Numbered from the stretch's first letter, positions 16,387 to 28,415 are shown. The stretch is DNA of 64,000 nucleotides from Thiobacillus denitrificans DSM 12475 (GCF_000376425.1 NZ_AQWL01000002.1:330574-394573), one strand, 5' to 3'. Notes: a model not told the origin generated them from the sequence alone. Numbers and translations are program-made.

Positions 16387-17480
16387 TCACAGGGCGACGG
16401 ATTTTTTCCTGCCCCGCTTGGGTTGGGCGGCGGGCAGCAGCGACGTCAGCGCCTGGTAACACTGGAACAGGAAGGCTCCCCGTTCGGCGTCGTTCTTGAA
16501 ACCGGTTTTACCGTATGCGCGGTCCACCGCGGCGTCGAGCTTCTGGTGCGCCTTCAGCAAGAGTGGCGGCATGCTCAGCGGATCGTAGAGGTCGGCGAGC
16601 GTGGCGCGGGGGAAGGCGGCGCGGGCGTCGAGCACGGCCTGGGCGGCGGTTTCGATGGTCTGCTGCGTCTTGTCGCCAGGCGCACCGGTTCCTTTTGCGT
16701 TGCAAGAAGAACATAAAGGCCAGGGGAAGTTGTTGTAGACGATGCCGGCGGAGTAGCGGTAATCACTTTTCAGTCTTCCACACAGCGCGCGTACCCAGGC
16801 CATGTGCATGGCTGAAGTCAGCACGCCGAAATGGTAGAGGGTGGCGTGGGAGACGATCTTGACCAGATTGCTGCCCAGGGTATCCGGCTGCAGGAAGCCA
16901 ATTGGGATGTAATCGCGGCGTTCGGACGAAACTTCTGGAATCAGGAGGTAAGCCGAATCCGGCATGTTCTCGACGTGGAAGCGCGTCGGCGTATCGGCGA
17001 GCTTTTGCGTCGGCGCGGACTTGCTGGCCAGCCGAAAGCGGCGCACCGCTTCAACGCGTTTCATGGCCTCCGGCATTCGGCGCAGTTCGCCTGGCGGGCA
17101 GTCGCCCAGCCACAGGCACCAGCGCTCGTAGCCGTTGATGAATTCGTCCGCGCCCAGGCAGCGGCGGAAATACGCGGCTGCCTGCGGCTCGCGCAGCAGG
17201 AAGGCGTCGCGCGCTTCCGTCGTGAAGAGATAATTGCCGCCGTCGATGGGCTTGTTGCCGATGCCGATTCCCGGCACCGGACAGATCGGTACGCGGCGGT
17301 TCTCCAGCACCACATCCGGCGCATCCACCAGATACGGATTGATGTTGACCGCCTTCACAGCGTGCGGTTCGCCGCGAATGTCCGCGTATTCGTAGATCGT
17401 CTTTTCCGCCACCTCGCCCAGTCCGAAACCGACGATGACGCAATGCACCGCCCCCTTTTCCCCGTTGGATTTTTTTGAGT
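16387..17480 (-). pseudogene. C-terminal remnant of an MmeI-like type II restriction-modification enzyme
   Basis: About 360 codons survive, from VHCVIVGFGLGEVAEKTIY to the basic end KRGRKKSVAL. They match the target-recognition and C-terminal parts of MmeI-like enzymes (ICPVPGIGIGNKPIDGG, then RRFRLASKSAPTQKLADTPTRFH, then LIPEVSSERRDYIPIGF). The endonuclease and methylase domains, including the NPPY-type catalytic motif, are absent; the upstream base is the end of xth. There is no good start codon. The piece cannot methylate or cut on its own. The boundary is placed where homology stops, so the 5' limit is approximate. Confidence 0.85.
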
Positions 17481-17486
17481 AGCGGG

Positions 17487-18266
17487 TTATGGGACGTAAT
17501 CGTAATCGACAATCAGCGGTGCATGGTCGGAAAAGCGCTGGTCCTTGTAGACGCTGGCGGAGGTGGCTTTCGCCGCGATGCCGGGCGTCGCGATCTGGTA
17601 GTCGATGCGCCAGCCGACGTTCTTGGCCCAGGCCTGGCCGCGGTTGCTCCACCAGGTGTAGGCCTCGCCGGTGTGCTCGGGGTAGAGGCTGCGGTAGACG
17701 TCGACCCAGCCGAGCTCGTCGAACAGGCGCGTCATCCAGGCGCGTTCCTCGGGCAGGAAGCCGGAGTTCTTCTGGTTGGATTTCCAGTTCTTGAGGTCGA
17801 TTTCCTGGTGGGCGATGTTCCAGTCGCCACAGATGACGATTTCGCGGCCGGATTTGATCAGCGCTTCGAGGTGCGGGAAGAACACGTCGAGGAAGCGGAA
17901 CTTGGCCTGCTGGCGCTCCTTGCTGGAAGAACCGGAGGGCTGGTAGAGCGAGATGACGGCCAGGTTGCCGTAGTCGGCTTCGATATAGCGGCCCTCCTGG
18001 TCGAATTCCGGCACGTTCAGGCCTTCGATGATGCGCATCGGCGACCGGCGGGTGTAGACGCCGACGCCGCTGTAGCCCTTCTTCTCGGCGTAGTGAAAGG
18101 CGCCGGTGAGGCCATCGCACTGGATGAGTTCGGGCCGGAGGTCGGCGGCCTGCGCTTTCAGTTCCTGCACGCAGACGACGTCGGCGTTTTGCGCGGGTAG
18201 CCAGTCGAAGAAGCCCTTGGTGGCGGCGGAACGGATGCCGTTGAGGTTGGCCGATATAATTCGCAT
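17487..18266 (-). CDS. xth: Exodeoxyribonuclease III
   Basis: The product is 259 residues starting [14 protein letters not shown]. The start at 18266 is an ATG, while the frame opening at 18281 would use TTG. The conserved metal/catalytic residues of the EEP fold are visible: Glu in [18 protein letters not shown] and the C-terminal [10 protein letters not shown]. It cleaves abasic sites and has 3'-5' exonuclease activity. It ends a few bases before the MmeI-like remnant. The divergent pyrE start is only 28 bases away. Confidence 0.96.
   Translation of the reverse strand: MRIISANLNGIRSAATKGFFDWLPAQNADVVCVQELKAQAADLRPELIQCDGLTGAFHYAEKKGYSGVGVYTRRSPMRIIEGLNVPEFDQEGRYIEADYGNLAVISLYQPSGSSSKERQQAKFRFLDVFFPHLEALIKSGREIVICGDWNIAHQEIDLKNWKSNQKNSGFLPEERAWMTRLFDELGWVDVYRSLYPEHTGEAYTWWSNRGQAWAKNVGWRIDYQIATPGIAAKATSASVYKDQRFSDHAPLIVDYDYVP
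18255..18260 (+). promoter_or_regulatory. Possible -10 box (TATAAT) for pyrE
   Basis: A perfect TATAAT lies on the plus strand inside the first codons of xth. With transcription from about 18267 it leaves a leader of about 28 bases with an AGGAA ribosome site before ATG 18295. No convincing -35 box is seen at the usual distance. Confidence 0.45.
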
Positions 18267-18294
18267 TGCGTTTTTATTCAAGAAAAGTCAGGAA

Positions 18295-18933
18295 ATGTCC
18301 GATTACAAAGCCGAATTTGTGGAATTCGCTGTTGCGTCGCAGGTACTGTGTTTTGGCGAGTTCAGGACCAAGGCGGGGCGCATGAGCCCCTACTTCTTCA
18401 ATGCGGGGCTGTTCAACGACGGCGACAAGCTGAAGCGACTGGGCGAATTTTACGCGAAAGCCATCGTCGACTCCGGCATCGCCTTCGACGTGCTGTTCGG
18501 GCCGGCGTACAAGGGGATCCCGCTGGCGGCGGGCATTGCGATCGCGCTGGCGGGGATGGGCAGGAACGTGCCATTCGCGTTCAACCGCAAGGAAGCCAAG
18601 GACCACGGCGAAGGCGGAACGGTGGTCGGCGCAGCGCTCACGGGGCGCGTGCTGATCGTCGACGATGTGATCTCGGCGGGCACCTCGGTGCGCGAGTCGG
18701 TGGAACTGATCCGCCACGCGGGCGCCGAACCGGCCGGCGTGGTGATCGCGCTGGACCGGATGGAGCGTGGCACCGGGGAGACATCCGCGGTGCAGGAAGT
18801 GCGCGAGCAGTATGGTATTCCGGTGGTGGCGGTGGCCACGCTGGACAATCTGGTGGAGTTTCTGGAACGTGATGCGGACAGACGACAAGCTTTGCAGGCT
18901 GTGGCCGGATACCGCGCCAAGTATGGCGTTTAG
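18295..18933 (+). CDS. pyrE: Orotate phosphoribosyltransferase
   Basis: The product is 212 residues. It makes orotidine 5'-phosphate from orotate and PRPP in pyrimidine synthesis. The PRPP-binding motif [24 protein letters not shown] and [13 protein letters not shown] are intact. The ATG 18295 has AGGAA just upstream. The next gene starts inside its 3' end at 18923. Confidence 0.97.
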   Translation: MSDYKAEFVEFAVASQVLCFGEFRTKAGRMSPYFFNAGLFNDGDKLKRLGEFYAKAIVDSGIAFDVLFGPAYKGIPLAAGIAIALAGMGRNVPFAFNRKEAKDHGEGGTVVGAALTGRVLIVDDVISAGTSVRESVELIRHAGAEPAGVVIALDRMERGTGETSAVQEVREQYGIPVVAVATLDNLVEFLERDADRRQALQAVAGYRAKYGV

Positions 18934-19519
18934 CGCGCTGCTGGCGGCCTTGCTGCTGGCCGCGGGCAGCGCGCACGCGGCGATGTACCGTTGGGTGGAT
19001 GGCAATGGCCGCGTGCATTACAGCGACACCCTGCCGTCGAGTTACCAGAAAAACGGCGCTGCCGAGATGAACAAGCAGGGCAACATCATCCGGCGCACCC
19101 AGTCGGAAGCGGAGCGCCGTGCCGAAGCCGAGCGCCAGTCCGAGCAAAAACGCCTCCTGCAGGAGCAGAATAAACAGGCGCAACTCGATCGTGCGTTGAC
19201 CTCGACCTACACTACCGAAGCGGAAATCGATCTGGCGCGCGATCGCGCACTGGAACACCACAAGCTGGCGATCAAGGGCGCTGAAATCCGCGGCAAGGCG
19301 GTGGATGCGAACCTGGCCGATTTGAGGACGCGTATCGCCCAAATCGAGAAGGCAGGCCGCAAGGTGGGGGAGGGGCTGACGGAGCAACTGGAGCAGGCCA
19401 CCCGGGAACAGCAGGAATTGAAGCGCACCATCCAGAGCAACGAAGAGGCGATGGAGAAGGTGCGCGAAAAATACGCGGCCGACAAGGTGCGCTTCGTTGA
19501 GTTGTCGGGCAAGCAGTAA
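18923..19519 (+). CDS. DUF4124-domain coiled-coil secreted protein
   Basis: The product is 198 residues. The signal peptide [19 protein letters not shown] is cleaved before [17 protein letters not shown]. The DUF4124 motif ([17 protein letters not shown]) follows, then a long charged coiled coil (residues about 60-190). The start is placed at ATG 18923 because it gives a clean signal peptide; the ATG at 18872 is possible. The function is unknown. The gene overlaps the pyrE end by 11 bases and closes at a strong terminator shared with gatB. Confidence 0.85.
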   Translation: MAFSALLAALLLAAGSAHAAMYRWVDGNGRVHYSDTLPSSYQKNGAAEMNKQGNIIRRTQSEAERRAEAERQSEQKRLLQEQNKQAQLDRALTSTYTTEAEIDLARDRALEHHKLAIKGAEIRGKAVDANLADLRTRIAQIEKAGRKVGEGLTEQLEQATREQQELKRTIQSNEEAMEKVREKYAADKVRFVELSGKQ

Positions 19520-19532
19520 GGAACGGCATCGG

Positions 19533-19571
19533 AAAAGCGGCCTGGCCGGATATCCGGCCAGGCCGCTTTTT
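19533..19571. terminator. Bidirectional Rho-independent terminator between the DUF4124 gene and gatB
   Basis: A long perfect stem of GCGGCCTGGCCGG and its complement encloses an ATAT loop. It has A4 on the left and T5 on the right, so it can stop transcription from both convergent genes. Confidence 0.93.
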
Positions 19572-21001
19572 CAATTCTGCAGTTTGGCCTTCAGCAGCGT
19601 GTTGACCTGCGCCGGGTTGGCCTTGCCGCGGCTGGCCTTCATGACCTGGCCGATCAGCGCGTTGAACGCCTTGTCCTTGCCGGAACGGAATTCCTCGACC
19701 GATTTTTGATTCGCGGCGAGCACCTCGTCGATGATCTTCTCCAGTTCGCCGGAGTCGGACATCTGCTTGAGGCCGCGCGCCTCGATGATGGCGTCGACTT
19801 CGCCGGCGCCTTCCCACAGCCCTTCGAACACCTGCCTGGCGAGCTTGCCGGACAGCGTGCCGTCCTGGATGCGCGCGATCAGTGCGCCGAGCCGGGCGGC
19901 GGAGACGGGGCTTTGGCCGATGTCGAGCTCGGCCTTGTTCAGGGCGGCCGCGAGTTCGCCCATCACCCAGTTGGCGGCGAGCTTGCCCTGGCCGCAGGTT
20001 TTCGCAACCGCCTCGAAATAGTCGGCGAGCGCGCGCGAGCCGGTGAGTACCGCCGCGTCGTAGGCCGACACGCCGTAGTCGCGCTGGAAGTGCGCCTGCA
20101 TCGCGGCGGGCAGTTCGGGCAGCACGGCGCGCACGGATTCGATCCAGGCGTCGTCGAGTTTCACCGGCAGCAGGTCGGGATCGGGGAAGTAGCGGTAGTC
20201 GTGCGCGTCTTCCTTGCTGCGCATCATGCGGGTCTCGCCGGTGTCGGGGTCGAACAGCACGGTGGCCTGCTCGATGCGGCCGCCGTCTTCCAGCGTCTCG
20301 ATCTGCCAGCGCACCTCGTAGTCGATCGCCTGCTGCAGAAACTTGAATGAGTTGAGGTTCTTGATCTCGCGCCGGGTGCCGAATTCGGCCTGTCCGACCG
20401 GGCGCACCGAGACGTTGGCGTCGACGCGGAAGCTGCCTTCCTGCATGTTGCCGTCGCAGATGCCGATCCAGGTGACCAGCGTATGCAGCGCACGGGCATA
20501 GGCGACGGCTTCAGCCGAGGAGCGCATCTCCGGCTCGGAGACGATCTCCAGCAGCGGCGTGCCGGCGCGGTTGAGGTCGATCCCGGTCATGCCGTGGAAA
20601 TCCTCGTGCAGCGACTTGCCGGCGTCCTCTTCCATGTGGGCGCGGGTGAGATGGATCGTCTTTTCCTCGCCGTCGACGGCGATGGTCAGCGCGCCGCCCT
20701 CGACGATGGGCTTGGCGAGCTGGCTGATCTGGTAGCCCTTGGGAAGATCAGGATAGAAGTAGTTCTTGCGGTCGAACACGTTGACACGGTTGAGCGTCGC
20801 GCCGATGGCGAGGCCGAACCTGATCGCGCATTCCACCGCGCCCTTGTTCAATACCGGCAGCACGCCGGGCAGCGCGATATCGACCGCGCTCGCCTGGGTG
20901 TTGGGCGCGGCACCGAAGGCGGTGCTGCTGCCGGAAAAAATCTTGGATTTTGTGGCGAGCTGGGTGTGGACCTCCAGCCCGATAACGGTCTCCCACTTCA
21001 T
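19571..21001 (-). CDS. gatB: Aspartyl/glutamyl-tRNA amidotransferase subunit B
   Basis: The product is 476 residues. It begins [22 protein letters not shown], and the kinase-like GatB core has [13 protein letters not shown] and [11 protein letters not shown]. The C-terminal YqeY-type tail domain is complete ([18 protein letters not shown]). With GatA and GatC it amidates misacylated Glu-tRNA(Gln) and/or Asp-tRNA(Asn). Its ATG overlaps the TAA of gatA by one base. Confidence 0.98.
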   Translation of the reverse strand: MKWETVIGLEVHTQLATKSKIFSGSSTAFGAAPNTQASAVDIALPGVLPVLNKGAVECAIRFGLAIGATLNRVNVFDRKNYFYPDLPKGYQISQLAKPIVEGGALTIAVDGEEKTIHLTRAHMEEDAGKSLHEDFHGMTGIDLNRAGTPLLEIVSEPEMRSSAEAVAYARALHTLVTWIGICDGNMQEGSFRVDANVSVRPVGQAEFGTRREIKNLNSFKFLQQAIDYEVRWQIETLEDGGRIEQATVLFDPDTGETRMMRSKEDAHDYRYFPDPDLLPVKLDDAWIESVRAVLPELPAAMQAHFQRDYGVSAYDAAVLTGSRALADYFEAVAKTCGQGKLAANWVMGELAAALNKAELDIGQSPVSAARLGALIARIQDGTLSGKLARQVFEGLWEGAGEVDAIIEARGLKQMSDSGELEKIIDEVLAANQKSVEEFRSGKDKAFNALIGQVMKASRGKANPAQVNTLLKAKLQN

Positions 21002-22458
21002 TATTTCAACCCCTCCGGTTGACGGCTGTGCCAGTCGGTCGCGCGCTGGTACTGATGCGCGACGTTGAGCATTTTCGCTTCGCTGAAGTAATTGCCGACC
21101 AGCTGCAGACCGATCGGCAGGCCTTGCGAATCGAAGCCGCACGGCAGCGACATGCCGGGCAGGCCGGCGAGGTTGGCGGGGATGGTGTAGAGGTCGTTGA
21201 GATACATCTCGACCGGATCGCCGGACTTCTCGCCCAGCCTGAACGCGGTGCCGGGCGCGGTGGGGCCGAGGATGACGTCGCAGGCCTTGAATGCCTCGGC
21301 GAAATCGTCGGCGATCAGGCGGCGGATTTTCTGCGCCTGCAGGTAGTAGGCGTCGTAATAGCCGTGGGAAAGCACGTAGGTGCCGATCAGGATACGGCGC
21401 TTGACCTCGTCGCCGAAGCCCTGCGCGCGGGTCTTGCTGTACATGTCGTCGAGGCTGGCGTAGTCCGGCGCGCGGTAGCCGTAGCGCACGCCGTCGAAGC
21501 GCGACAGGTTGGACGAGGCCTCGGCCGGCGCCAGCACGTAGTAGACGGGAATGGCGAGCCTGGAATTGGCGAGCGAGATATCGACCGTCGTCGCGCCGAG
21601 CGTCTTCAGTTCGTTGACGGCGGCTTCGACCGCCGCGGCAACCTCGCTGTTGAGGCCCTCGGCGAAGAATTCGCGCGGCAGGCCGACGCGCAGGCCGCTC
21701 AAGGGTTTTTCCAGGTCGCGCGTGTAGTCCTCTTTCGCGCGCTCGAGGCTGGTCGAGTCGTTGGGATCGAAGCCGGTCATCACGTTCAGCAGCAGCGCAC
21801 AGTCCTCGGCCGAGGGCGCCATCGGGCCCGCCTGGTCGAGGCTGGAGGCGAACGCGATCATGCCGTAGCGTGATACCAGGCCGTAGGTGGGCTTGAGACC
21901 GGTGATGCCGGTGAGCGCGGCCGGCTGGCGGATCGAGCCGCCGGTGTCGGTGCCGGTGGCGGCCGGCGCCATGCGCGCGGCGACGCAGGCGGCGGCGCCG
22001 CCGGACGACCCGCCCGGCACATAGGCCGGGTTCCAGGGATTCTTCACCGCGCCGAAATAACTGGTTTCGTTGGACGAGCCCATGGCGAATTCATCCATGT
22101 TGGTCTTGCCCAGGCTCGGCATGCCGGCGGCCTTGAAGCGCTGGATCACGTGCGCGTCGTAGGGCGCGACGAAGTTGGACAGCATTTTCGAGCCGCAGGT
22201 GGTGAGCCAGCCGTCGGTGCAGAAGATGTCCTTGTGGGCGATCGGCACGCCGGTCAGCGGGCCGTTCTTCCCGGCGGCGATCAGCGCATCGGCGGCGGCG
22301 GCCTCAAGCAGGGTCTTCTCGGGATCGACCGTGATGAAGGCGTTGATCGCCGGATTGAGCGCGGCGATGCGGTCGAGGTAGATCCGGGCGAGTTCGCGGC
22401 TGGAAATCTGCTTGTCGGCAAGCTGCGCGGCAAGTGCGGAAAGGGACGTGTCGGACAT
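21001..22458 (-). CDS. gatA: Aspartyl/glutamyl-tRNA amidotransferase subunit A
   Basis: The product is 485 residues. The amidase Ser-cisSer-Lys triad is visible: Lys in [11 protein letters not shown] and the serines in GGSSGGAAA and [11 protein letters not shown]. It hydrolyses glutamine to feed ammonia to GatB. It sits between gatC and gatB in the usual gatCAB order. Confidence 0.98.
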   Translation of the reverse strand: MSDTSLSALAAQLADKQISSRELARIYLDRIAALNPAINAFITVDPEKTLLEAAAADALIAAGKNGPLTGVPIAHKDIFCTDGWLTTCGSKMLSNFVAPYDAHVIQRFKAAGMPSLGKTNMDEFAMGSSNETSYFGAVKNPWNPAYVPGGSSGGAAACVAARMAPAATGTDTGGSIRQPAALTGITGLKPTYGLVSRYGMIAFASSLDQAGPMAPSAEDCALLLNVMTGFDPNDSTSLERAKEDYTRDLEKPLSGLRVGLPREFFAEGLNSEVAAAVEAAVNELKTLGATTVDISLANSRLAIPVYYVLAPAEASSNLSRFDGVRYGYRAPDYASLDDMYSKTRAQGFGDEVKRRILIGTYVLSHGYYDAYYLQAQKIRRLIADDFAEAFKACDVILGPTAPGTAFRLGEKSGDPVEMYLNDLYTIPANLAGLPGMSLPCGFDSQGLPIGLQLVGNYFSEAKMLNVAHQYQRATDWHSRQPEGLK

Positions 22459-22466
22459 GGTTGGAC

Positions 22467-23901
<1,435 letters not shown>

Positions 23902-23933
23902 GCGTGGCTGTGCGGCATCCCGGGGAGTAAGCG

Positions 23934-24779
23934 ATGGCGACGCCGGGACAGCTCATGTTCGCCCGCCGGCTGGGGCCGACGGCACGCCTGCTGATCTGGC
24001 TGCTGGTCGGCGTGAGCTGCGTGGTGCTCGATACCCGCTATCACGCGCTCGAAGGCGTGCGCAGCGGGTTTTCGCTGTTGCTGCAGCCTGTACGTGAAGC
24101 CATGCGCGCTCCCGCTGTGGTCGCCGCCGAACTCGGCGGATTTTTTACCCGCCACCGTCTCCTGCAAAAAGAACGCGATTCGCTGCTGGCCGAACGGACG
24201 CGGCTGATCGTCGGCGTGAATGCGGCGCGGGACCTGGCGCGCGAAAACGCCGAATTGCGCGCCCTGATGCAACTGCAAACCCGCCCCGGGCAGCGGTTGG
24301 CGCGGGCCGCCATGCTGTACCAGGGACACGACTGGTTCTCCCAGCGCATCACGCTGGATATCGGTGCCGGCGCGGGGCTGCGCAGCGGACTGCCAGTGGT
24401 CGACGCTATCGGGCTGGTGGGGCAGCTGAGCCGGGTCTTTCCCGGCGCGAGCGAAATCACGCTGGTGAGCAATCCGGACCAGCTGACGCCCGTATTCGTC
24501 GAGCGCACCGGCCAGCGCGGGCTGGCCGCCGGCAGCGGGCACGGCCGCATGGAACTGCGCTACATGCCTACCCAGACCGACATCCGGCCCGGCGACCGTC
24601 TGCTGACATCGGGCATCGACCGGGTGTACCCGGCCGGCATCCCGGTGGCGCGCGTGAGCCGGGTTTCCCGTTCGCAATCCAGTCCCTATCTGCGGGTGGA
24701 ATGCCTGCCGCTGGCGGGCCTCGACCGCTCCCGGACGGTATTGATACTCGTCGCCGAACCGCAGGTGGCCCAACCTTGA
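23934..24779 (+). CDS. mreC: Rod-shape-determining protein MreC
   Basis: The product is 281 residues. One N-terminal membrane anchor (about residues 18-36) is followed by a coiled coil (RHRLLQKERDSLLAERTRL) and two beta-domains (FSQRITLDIGAGAGLRSGLPVV, RPGDRLLTSGIDRVYPAGIPV). MreC binds PBP2 and activates elongasome wall synthesis. The stop overlaps the mreD TTG start. Confidence 0.95.
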   Translation: MATPGQLMFARRLGPTARLLIWLLVGVSCVVLDTRYHALEGVRSGFSLLLQPVREAMRAPAVVAAELGGFFTRHRLLQKERDSLLAERTRLIVGVNAARDLARENAELRALMQLQTRPGQRLARAAMLYQGHDWFSQRITLDIGAGAGLRSGLPVVDAIGLVGQLSRVFPGASEITLVSNPDQLTPVFVERTGQRGLAAGSGHGRMELRYMPTQTDIRPGDRLLTSGIDRVYPAGIPVARVSRVSRSQSSPYLRVECLPLAGLDRSRTVLILVAEPQVAQP

Positions 24780-25276
24780 ACGCAACCCCCCAGACTGCTG
24801 GCAACTGGCGCCGCATCCTCGGCAGCCTGGCCCTGGCGGTGCTGCTGGAGCAGCTGCCGTGGTCGGGCTGGACGCTGGCCTTGCGGCCGGATTTCGTGCT
24901 GGTCGGCGTACTGTTCTGGGCCTTGCATCAGCCCGCCCGCATCGGTTTCGGAACGGCATTTTTTCTTGGCCTGCTGGCCGATTTCCAGGATGGCGCGGTG
25001 TTCGGCCAGCACGCCATCGCCTATGCGATCGGCGTGTACCTGGTGCTGTTCCTGCGCCTGCGGCTGCTGCAGTTCGATCCGCACCGGCAGGCGGCGCAGT
25101 TGTTCCCCATCCTGTTGGCAGTACAGCTGGCGGTGTTGCTGGTTGGCTGGCTGGCGGTCAATCCACCGACCGGGCTGGTGATCCTGCTGCCGGTGCTGAG
25201 CAGCACCCTGCTGTGGTATCTGATCGCCGGGTTTGTGCGCCTGTGGCACGGCAAGGGCCTGCGGGACCAGGCATGA
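24776..25276 (+). CDS. mreD: Rod-shape-determining protein MreD
   Basis: The product is 166 residues from a TTG that overlaps the mreC TGA by three bases. The ATG at 24701 would add 25 residues that read inside mreC and lack family similarity. Five or so membrane segments are present; RPDFVLVGVLFWALHQP and FLLGLLADFQDGAVFGQHA-type segments are characteristic. It is an integral partner of MreC in the elongasome. Confidence 0.9.
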   Translation: MNATPQTAGNWRRILGSLALAVLLEQLPWSGWTLALRPDFVLVGVLFWALHQPARIGFGTAFFLGLLADFQDGAVFGQHAIAYAIGVYLVLFLRLRLLQFDPHRQAAQLFPILLAVQLAVLLVGWLAVNPPTGLVILLPVLSSTLLWYLIAGFVRLWHGKGLRDQA

Positions 25277-25418
25277 GCCGGATGGAAACCTGCCGGCCGT
25301 TTTTCGCCGGGCGGATTGCGCCGCCGAGAGGCGCAGTGAAGGGCGCCGGGTGCGCTGCCGTGCCGTTCACAACGGGCAGGCGGCAACGCACCAACGCCTG
25401 CGGCGAGGAGAACCGGAC

Positions 25419-27311
25419 ATGCTGCTAGCGCCGCAGATCAAGAATCTGGACCGGGAGCTGGCGCGCTTTCACGGGCGGCTGAAAACCGCCGCGGTGTTCG
25501 TCGCGCTGCTGGCGACCGCGCTGCTGGCGCGCGCGTTTTATCTGCAGGTCATGCAGCACGATTACTATATCCAGCGCGCCGAAAGCAACCGTATTTCGCT
25601 TGTGCCGGCGGCGCCCAACCGCGGCCTGATCCTGGACCGCAACGAGCGCATCCTGGCGGAAAACTATTCGGCTTACACGCTGGAGCTGGCGCGGGCGCAA
25701 ACCCGTGATCTAGAGGCCACGCTGGCCCTGGTCGGCCAGCTGATCGAGATTACGCCGGGGCAATTGCGGCGTTTCCGCCGGCTGCTCGCCGAGTCGCACG
25801 AGTTCGAGACCGTGCCGTTGAAAAGCAAGCTCGCCGACGAGGAAGTGGCGATTTTGGCAGCCAACCGCTATCGCCTGCCGGGAGTGGAAGTGAAGGCGAG
25901 GCTGTTCCGCAATTACCAGGCCGGGCCCGGCATGGCTCACGTGGTGGGATTTATCGGCCGCATCAACGACGGCGACCTGAAACGCCTGCGCGCGGGCGGG
26001 CGCGAGCAGAATTACAAGGGCAGCGTCCACATCGGCAAGACCGGCCTGGAACAGAGTTACGAAACCCTGCTGCACGGCCGCACCGGCTTCGACCAGATGG
26101 AAACCGATGCCAGCGGCCGTGCGGTGCGCATGCTATCGCGGATCCCGCCGGTGCCGGGCAAGGATCTGCGCCTGTATCTCGATGCGGAGCTGCAGGCGGT
26201 GGCCGAACACGCGTTCGGCGATTATCTGGGCGGACTGGTGGCGCTCGATCCCAACACCGGCGGCGTGCTGGCGCTGGTGAGCAAGCCGGGATTCGACCCC
26301 AACCTGTTCGTCGACGGCATCGATCCTGAAACCTGGAAGTCGCTTAACGAATCGCCGGAGCGGCCGATGGTGAACCGCGTATTGCGCGGCATCTACCCGC
26401 CGGGCTCGACCATCAAGCCGCTGATGGCACTGGCCGGGCTGGAGCTGGGCTTGCGCAAACCTGCGGACAGCATCGTCGATCCGGGCTATTTCACACTGCC
26501 CAACAGCAGTCATCAGTTCCGTGACTGGAAGCGCGGCGGCCACGGCGTCGTCGATCTGCAGCGCTCCATCGCCCAGTCGTGCGACACCTACTATTACAAA
26601 CTGGCGGTGGACATGGGGATCGACCGCATGCACGACTATCTGGCGCAGTTTGGCCTTGGCGAGAAAAGCGGCATCGACCTGGAAGGCGAGTCGTCGGGCC
26701 TGTTGCCTTCGCGCGACTGGAAGCAGCGCCGCTTCAAGCAGACCTGGTATCCCGGCGAGACGGTGATTGCGGGTATCGGTCAGGGCTATCACCTGACCAC
26801 CCCGCTGCAGCTGGCGACGGCGACCGCCATGCTCGCCAATGGCGGCAAACGGATCGAGCCGCGTCTGGTGCAGGCGGTGCGCGACCCGCTCAATCACATC
26901 TGGCAGCCGCAGCCGGCCGTGGTGCACCGGCAGGTGGCGATCGACCCGGAAAACCTCGGGGTGGTGCGCGCAGGCATGATGGATGTGATGCGTCCGGGCG
27001 GCACCGCAGCGGCCGCGGCGGCCGGCGCACCGTACACGATAGCCGGCAAGACTGGCACGGCGCAGGTGGTCGGTATCAAGCAGGGCGCACGTTACGATGA
27101 AGGCCGCCTGGCGCGGCAGCATCGCGACCATGCGCTGTTCATTGCGTATGCGCCGGCCGAAAACCCCACCATAGCGATCGCAGTGATGGTGGAAAACGGC
27201 GGCCATGGCAGTTCGGTCGCGGCGCCGGTCGCCCGCGCGGTGTTCGATTATTACCTGACGGGGAAACGCCCCGGCAACATGAAGCGGGAGGCGGGTAATG
27301 CCGCAGAGTAG
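25419..27311 (+). CDS. mrdA: Penicillin-binding protein 2 (elongasome transpeptidase)
   Basis: The product is 630 residues. The start is ATG 25419 after a GAGGAG ribosome site; a longer frame opening at 25233 is not supported. It has one membrane anchor (about residues 27-46), a PBP dimer domain (NRGLILDRNERILAEN) and a transpeptidase domain. Ser-x-x-Lys is in YPPGSTIKPLMAL, Ser-x-Asp in AQSCDTYYYK and Lys-Thr-Gly in AGKTGTAQ. It cross-links lateral wall peptidoglycan with RodA, whose gene overlaps by 14 bases. Confidence 0.97.
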   Translation: MLLAPQIKNLDRELARFHGRLKTAAVFVALLATALLARAFYLQVMQHDYYIQRAESNRISLVPAAPNRGLILDRNERILAENYSAYTLELARAQTRDLEATLALVGQLIEITPGQLRRFRRLLAESHEFETVPLKSKLADEEVAILAANRYRLPGVEVKARLFRNYQAGPGMAHVVGFIGRINDGDLKRLRAGGREQNYKGSVHIGKTGLEQSYETLLHGRTGFDQMETDASGRAVRMLSRIPPVPGKDLRLYLDAELQAVAEHAFGDYLGGLVALDPNTGGVLALVSKPGFDPNLFVDGIDPETWKSLNESPERPMVNRVLRGIYPPGSTIKPLMALAGLELGLRKPADSIVDPGYFTLPNSSHQFRDWKRGGHGVVDLQRSIAQSCDTYYYKLAVDMGIDRMHDYLAQFGLGEKSGIDLEGESSGLLPSRDWKQRRFKQTWYPGETVIAGIGQGYHLTTPLQLATATAMLANGGKRIEPRLVQAVRDPLNHIWQPQPAVVHRQVAIDPENLGVVRAGMMDVMRPGGTAAAAAAGAPYTIAGKTGTAQVVGIKQGARYDEGRLARQHRDHALFIAYAPAENPTIAIAVMVENGGHGSSVAAPVARAVFDYYLTGKRPGNMKREAGNAAE

Positions 27312-28398
27312 ACACTGGATCGTGCGCCGGCTGAGCCACCTCGACGGCATTCTGCTGGCCCTGGTGCTGCTGCTGCTGGGAATCAGCCTGGCCGTGGTGG
27401 CGAGCGCTTCGGGCCAGAGCCCGGCGCGCATCAGCGGCCACCTCGTCAACATGGGGCTGGCGCTGTCGGTGATGGTGGTGATGGCCAATGTGCCGCCGCA
27501 TCTGCTGTCCAAGGTCGGCCCGCCCCTGTATGTGGCCGGGGTGGTGCTGCTGATCGGGGTGGCGCTGTTCGGCGAGATCCGCAACGGTTCGCGGCGCTGG
27601 CTGAATCTGGGCGTGATGGCCTTCCAGCCGTCGGAACTGCTGAAGCTGGCGCTGCCGCTGATGCTGGCCTGGTATTTCCAGCGCAACGAGGCAGTGCTGC
27701 GCGCCAAGCATTTTCTGGTCGGCGGCGCCCTGCTGCTGGTGCCGTTCCTGCTGGTACTGCGCCAGCCTGATCTGGGCACGGCGTTGATGCTCGGCGCTTC
27801 GGGTTTCTACCTGCTGTTCTTCGCCGGCCTGCCGTGGAAAGCCATGTTCGGCGGCGCCGCACTCGGGGCGGCGAGCCTGCCGGTGGTATGGGGGCTGCTG
27901 CACGACTACCAGCAGCGGCGTGTGCTGACCCTGCTCGACCCCACGTCGGACCCGCTCGGCGACGGCTATCACATCATCCAGTCCACCATCGCGATTGGCT
28001 CGGGCGGGCTGTTTGGCAAGGGCTGGACGCAAGGCACGCAAAACCAGCTCGACTTCATTCCCGAGCGCACCACCGATTTCATTTTCGCCGTGTTCGGCGA
28101 GGAGTTCGGCTATATCGGTGCGATTCTGCTGGTCGGGCTGTATCTGGCCATCGTCGCGCGCGGCCTGACCATCGCTGCGCGCGCGCCGACCCAGTTCGGG
28201 CGCCTGATGGCGGCCACGCTGAGCCTCAATCTGTTCACCTACGTGTTCGTCAACATGGGCATGGTGTCGGGCATCCTGCCGGTGGTCGGCGTGCCGCTGC
28301 CCTTGATGAGCTATGGCGGGACGGCGCTCATCACCTTGCTGCTGGGGATGGGCATCCTGATGAGCGTGGCGACGCACCGCCAGCTGAACAAAACGTGA
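27298..28398 (+). CDS. rodA: RodA SEDS peptidoglycan glycosyltransferase
   Basis: The product is 366 residues with about ten membrane segments. SEDS features are visible: FQPSELLKLALPLMLAWY, RQPDLGTALML, ERTTDFIFAVFGEEFG and the C-terminal GVPLPLMSYGGTALITLL. It polymerises glycan strands with PBP2. The start lies inside the mrdA 3' end. Confidence 0.97.
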   Translation: MPQSRHWIVRRLSHLDGILLALVLLLLGISLAVVASASGQSPARISGHLVNMGLALSVMVVMANVPPHLLSKVGPPLYVAGVVLLIGVALFGEIRNGSRRWLNLGVMAFQPSELLKLALPLMLAWYFQRNEAVLRAKHFLVGGALLLVPFLLVLRQPDLGTALMLGASGFYLLFFAGLPWKAMFGGAALGAASLPVVWGLLHDYQQRRVLTLLDPTSDPLGDGYHIIQSTIAIGSGGLFGKGWTQGTQNQLDFIPERTTDFIFAVFGEEFGYIGAILLVGLYLAIVARGLTIAARAPTQFGRLMAATLSLNLFTYVFVNMGMVSGILPVVGVPLPLMSYGGTALITLLLGMGILMSVATHRQLNKT

Positions 28399-28415
28399 CG
28401 CGATAAAATACCGCC

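Noticed and set aside
13044-17480. CRISPR array or integrase linked to the accessory patch
   Set aside because: No regularly spaced repeats, recombinase or tRNA gene could be found.
16387-18120. Single 577-codon gene joining the MmeI-like remnant to upstream sequence
   Set aside because: The upstream part is the out-of-frame antisense-like shadow of xth and has no similarity; only the part below about 17480 is real.
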